Part shown: in pieces, positions 6,251 through 6,560 of the stretch
How the letters are laid out: each line of letters begins with the position of its first letter
How positions within the stretch are numbered: the first letter of the stretch is position 1
Assembly (NCBI GenBank): GCA_023390955.1
Contig: JAEWBW010000699.1
Coordinates: 1-6,560 of the forward strand
Length of the DNA: 6,560 bases
DNA from: Pseudomonadota bacterium
Lineage (GTDB): Bacteria; Pseudomonadota; Alphaproteobacteria; Rhizobiales; Xanthobacteraceae
Direction of reading: 5' to 3'
The notes under the pieces: model-generated
The model's input: only the letters and a program-made list of their open reading frames with translations
Told to the model about the DNA's origin: nothing
Databases searched by the model: none
Program-made: the position numbers and the translations under genes

Positions 6251-6285
6251 CATGAATGGCCTATCGGATATTGGCCACCATCTGT

Positions 6286-6513
6286 TTAGTTGGACGTGCA
6301 GACCTTGACGGTGTTCATGCCGGTCTCGGCTTCAGCACGGGTCTTGTAGACCGTATCGCCGCTGACAACCGTCGTTTCCGTCGTCGTCGGCTTTGATTCG
6401 GTGATTGTGCATTTCTTGGTCTTCACGTCCTGGACGACGTAGAAAGATTGCGCGACTGCGGGAGCCGCAATCGAAGTCAGCGCGGCGACAATCAGTACGG
6501 TTTTCAACTTCAT
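6286..6513 (-). CDS. small exported protein of unknown function
   Basis: On the minus strand, the ATG at 6513-6511 follows a strong AGGAGG-type ribosome site (plus-strand complement at 6519-6526). This decides against the in-frame ATG at 6528, which would add five residues and overlap that site. The 75-residue product begins with a clear Sec signal peptide: K2/K4, the hydrophobic stretch VLIVAALTSIAA, and a likely cut after A-V-A21. The mature part is about 54 residues and holds FYVVQD, K33-K34-C35, a threonine-rich KPTTTETTVV and a C-terminal KVC72. C35 and C72 could form a disulfide in the periplasm. It resembles a small secreted family I associate with Bradyrhizobium, with no known role. 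It converges on the zinc-ribbon gene; its promoter lies mostly outside the window. Confidence 0.8.
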   Translation of the reverse strand: MKLKTVLIVAALTSIAAPAVAQSFYVVQDVKTKKCTITESKPTTTETTVVSGDTVYKTRAEAETGMNTVKVCTSN

Positions 6514-6560
6514 GGTGTCCTCCTCCATCTGGCCGGTGATGCTCAGCTCTTACGCAACGC

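Overview
The window looks like the chromosome of a Bradyrhizobium-type alphaproteobacterium (Nitrobacteraceae/Bradyrhizobiaceae). The base composition is GC-rich, several small proteins look like families I associate with Bradyrhizobium and its relatives, and the promoter-like sites fit the alphaproteobacterial general-stress sigma factor EcfG. This assignment comes from recognition, not from a database search.

Layout, left to right. (1) Positions 1-1175 hold the 3' part of a large plus-strand gene. It encodes a FAN1-type VRR-NUC nuclease domain fused to a DnaQ-like DEDDh 3'-5' exonuclease; its start lies left of the window. (2) Positions 1364-1561 encode a 65-residue helical protein of unknown function. 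(3) Positions 1765-3726 encode a soluble hybrid histidine kinase (PAS-PAS-HisKA-HATPase-REC), preceded by an exact GGAAC-N16-CGTT promoter motif. (4) Positions 3847-4065 encode a 72-residue small protein, with a similar motif (GGAAC-N16-TGTT) at nearly the same distance from its start codon. (5) Positions 4272-4463 encode a 63-residue helix-turn-helix protein. It has a third, weaker motif (GGAAC-N16-CGTC) and a leader of about 90 nt that can fold into two adjacent stems. (6) Positions 4636-5925 encode a TadG-like membrane-anchored von Willebrand A protein. A zinc-ribbon protein (5929-6216) follows three bases later, so the two are probably co-transcribed. (7) A hairpin lies between the convergent gene ends. 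(8) A small exported protein is encoded on the minus strand (6286-6513).

The most interesting theme is a possible cluster of general-stress (EcfG) promoters serving the hybrid kinase and two small proteins downstream of it. The structured leader or small RNA before the helix-turn-helix gene and the FAN1-DnaQ fusion come next. I see no rRNA, tRNA, CRISPR array, insertion sequence or phage gene. No gene-free stretch exceeds 300 bases.
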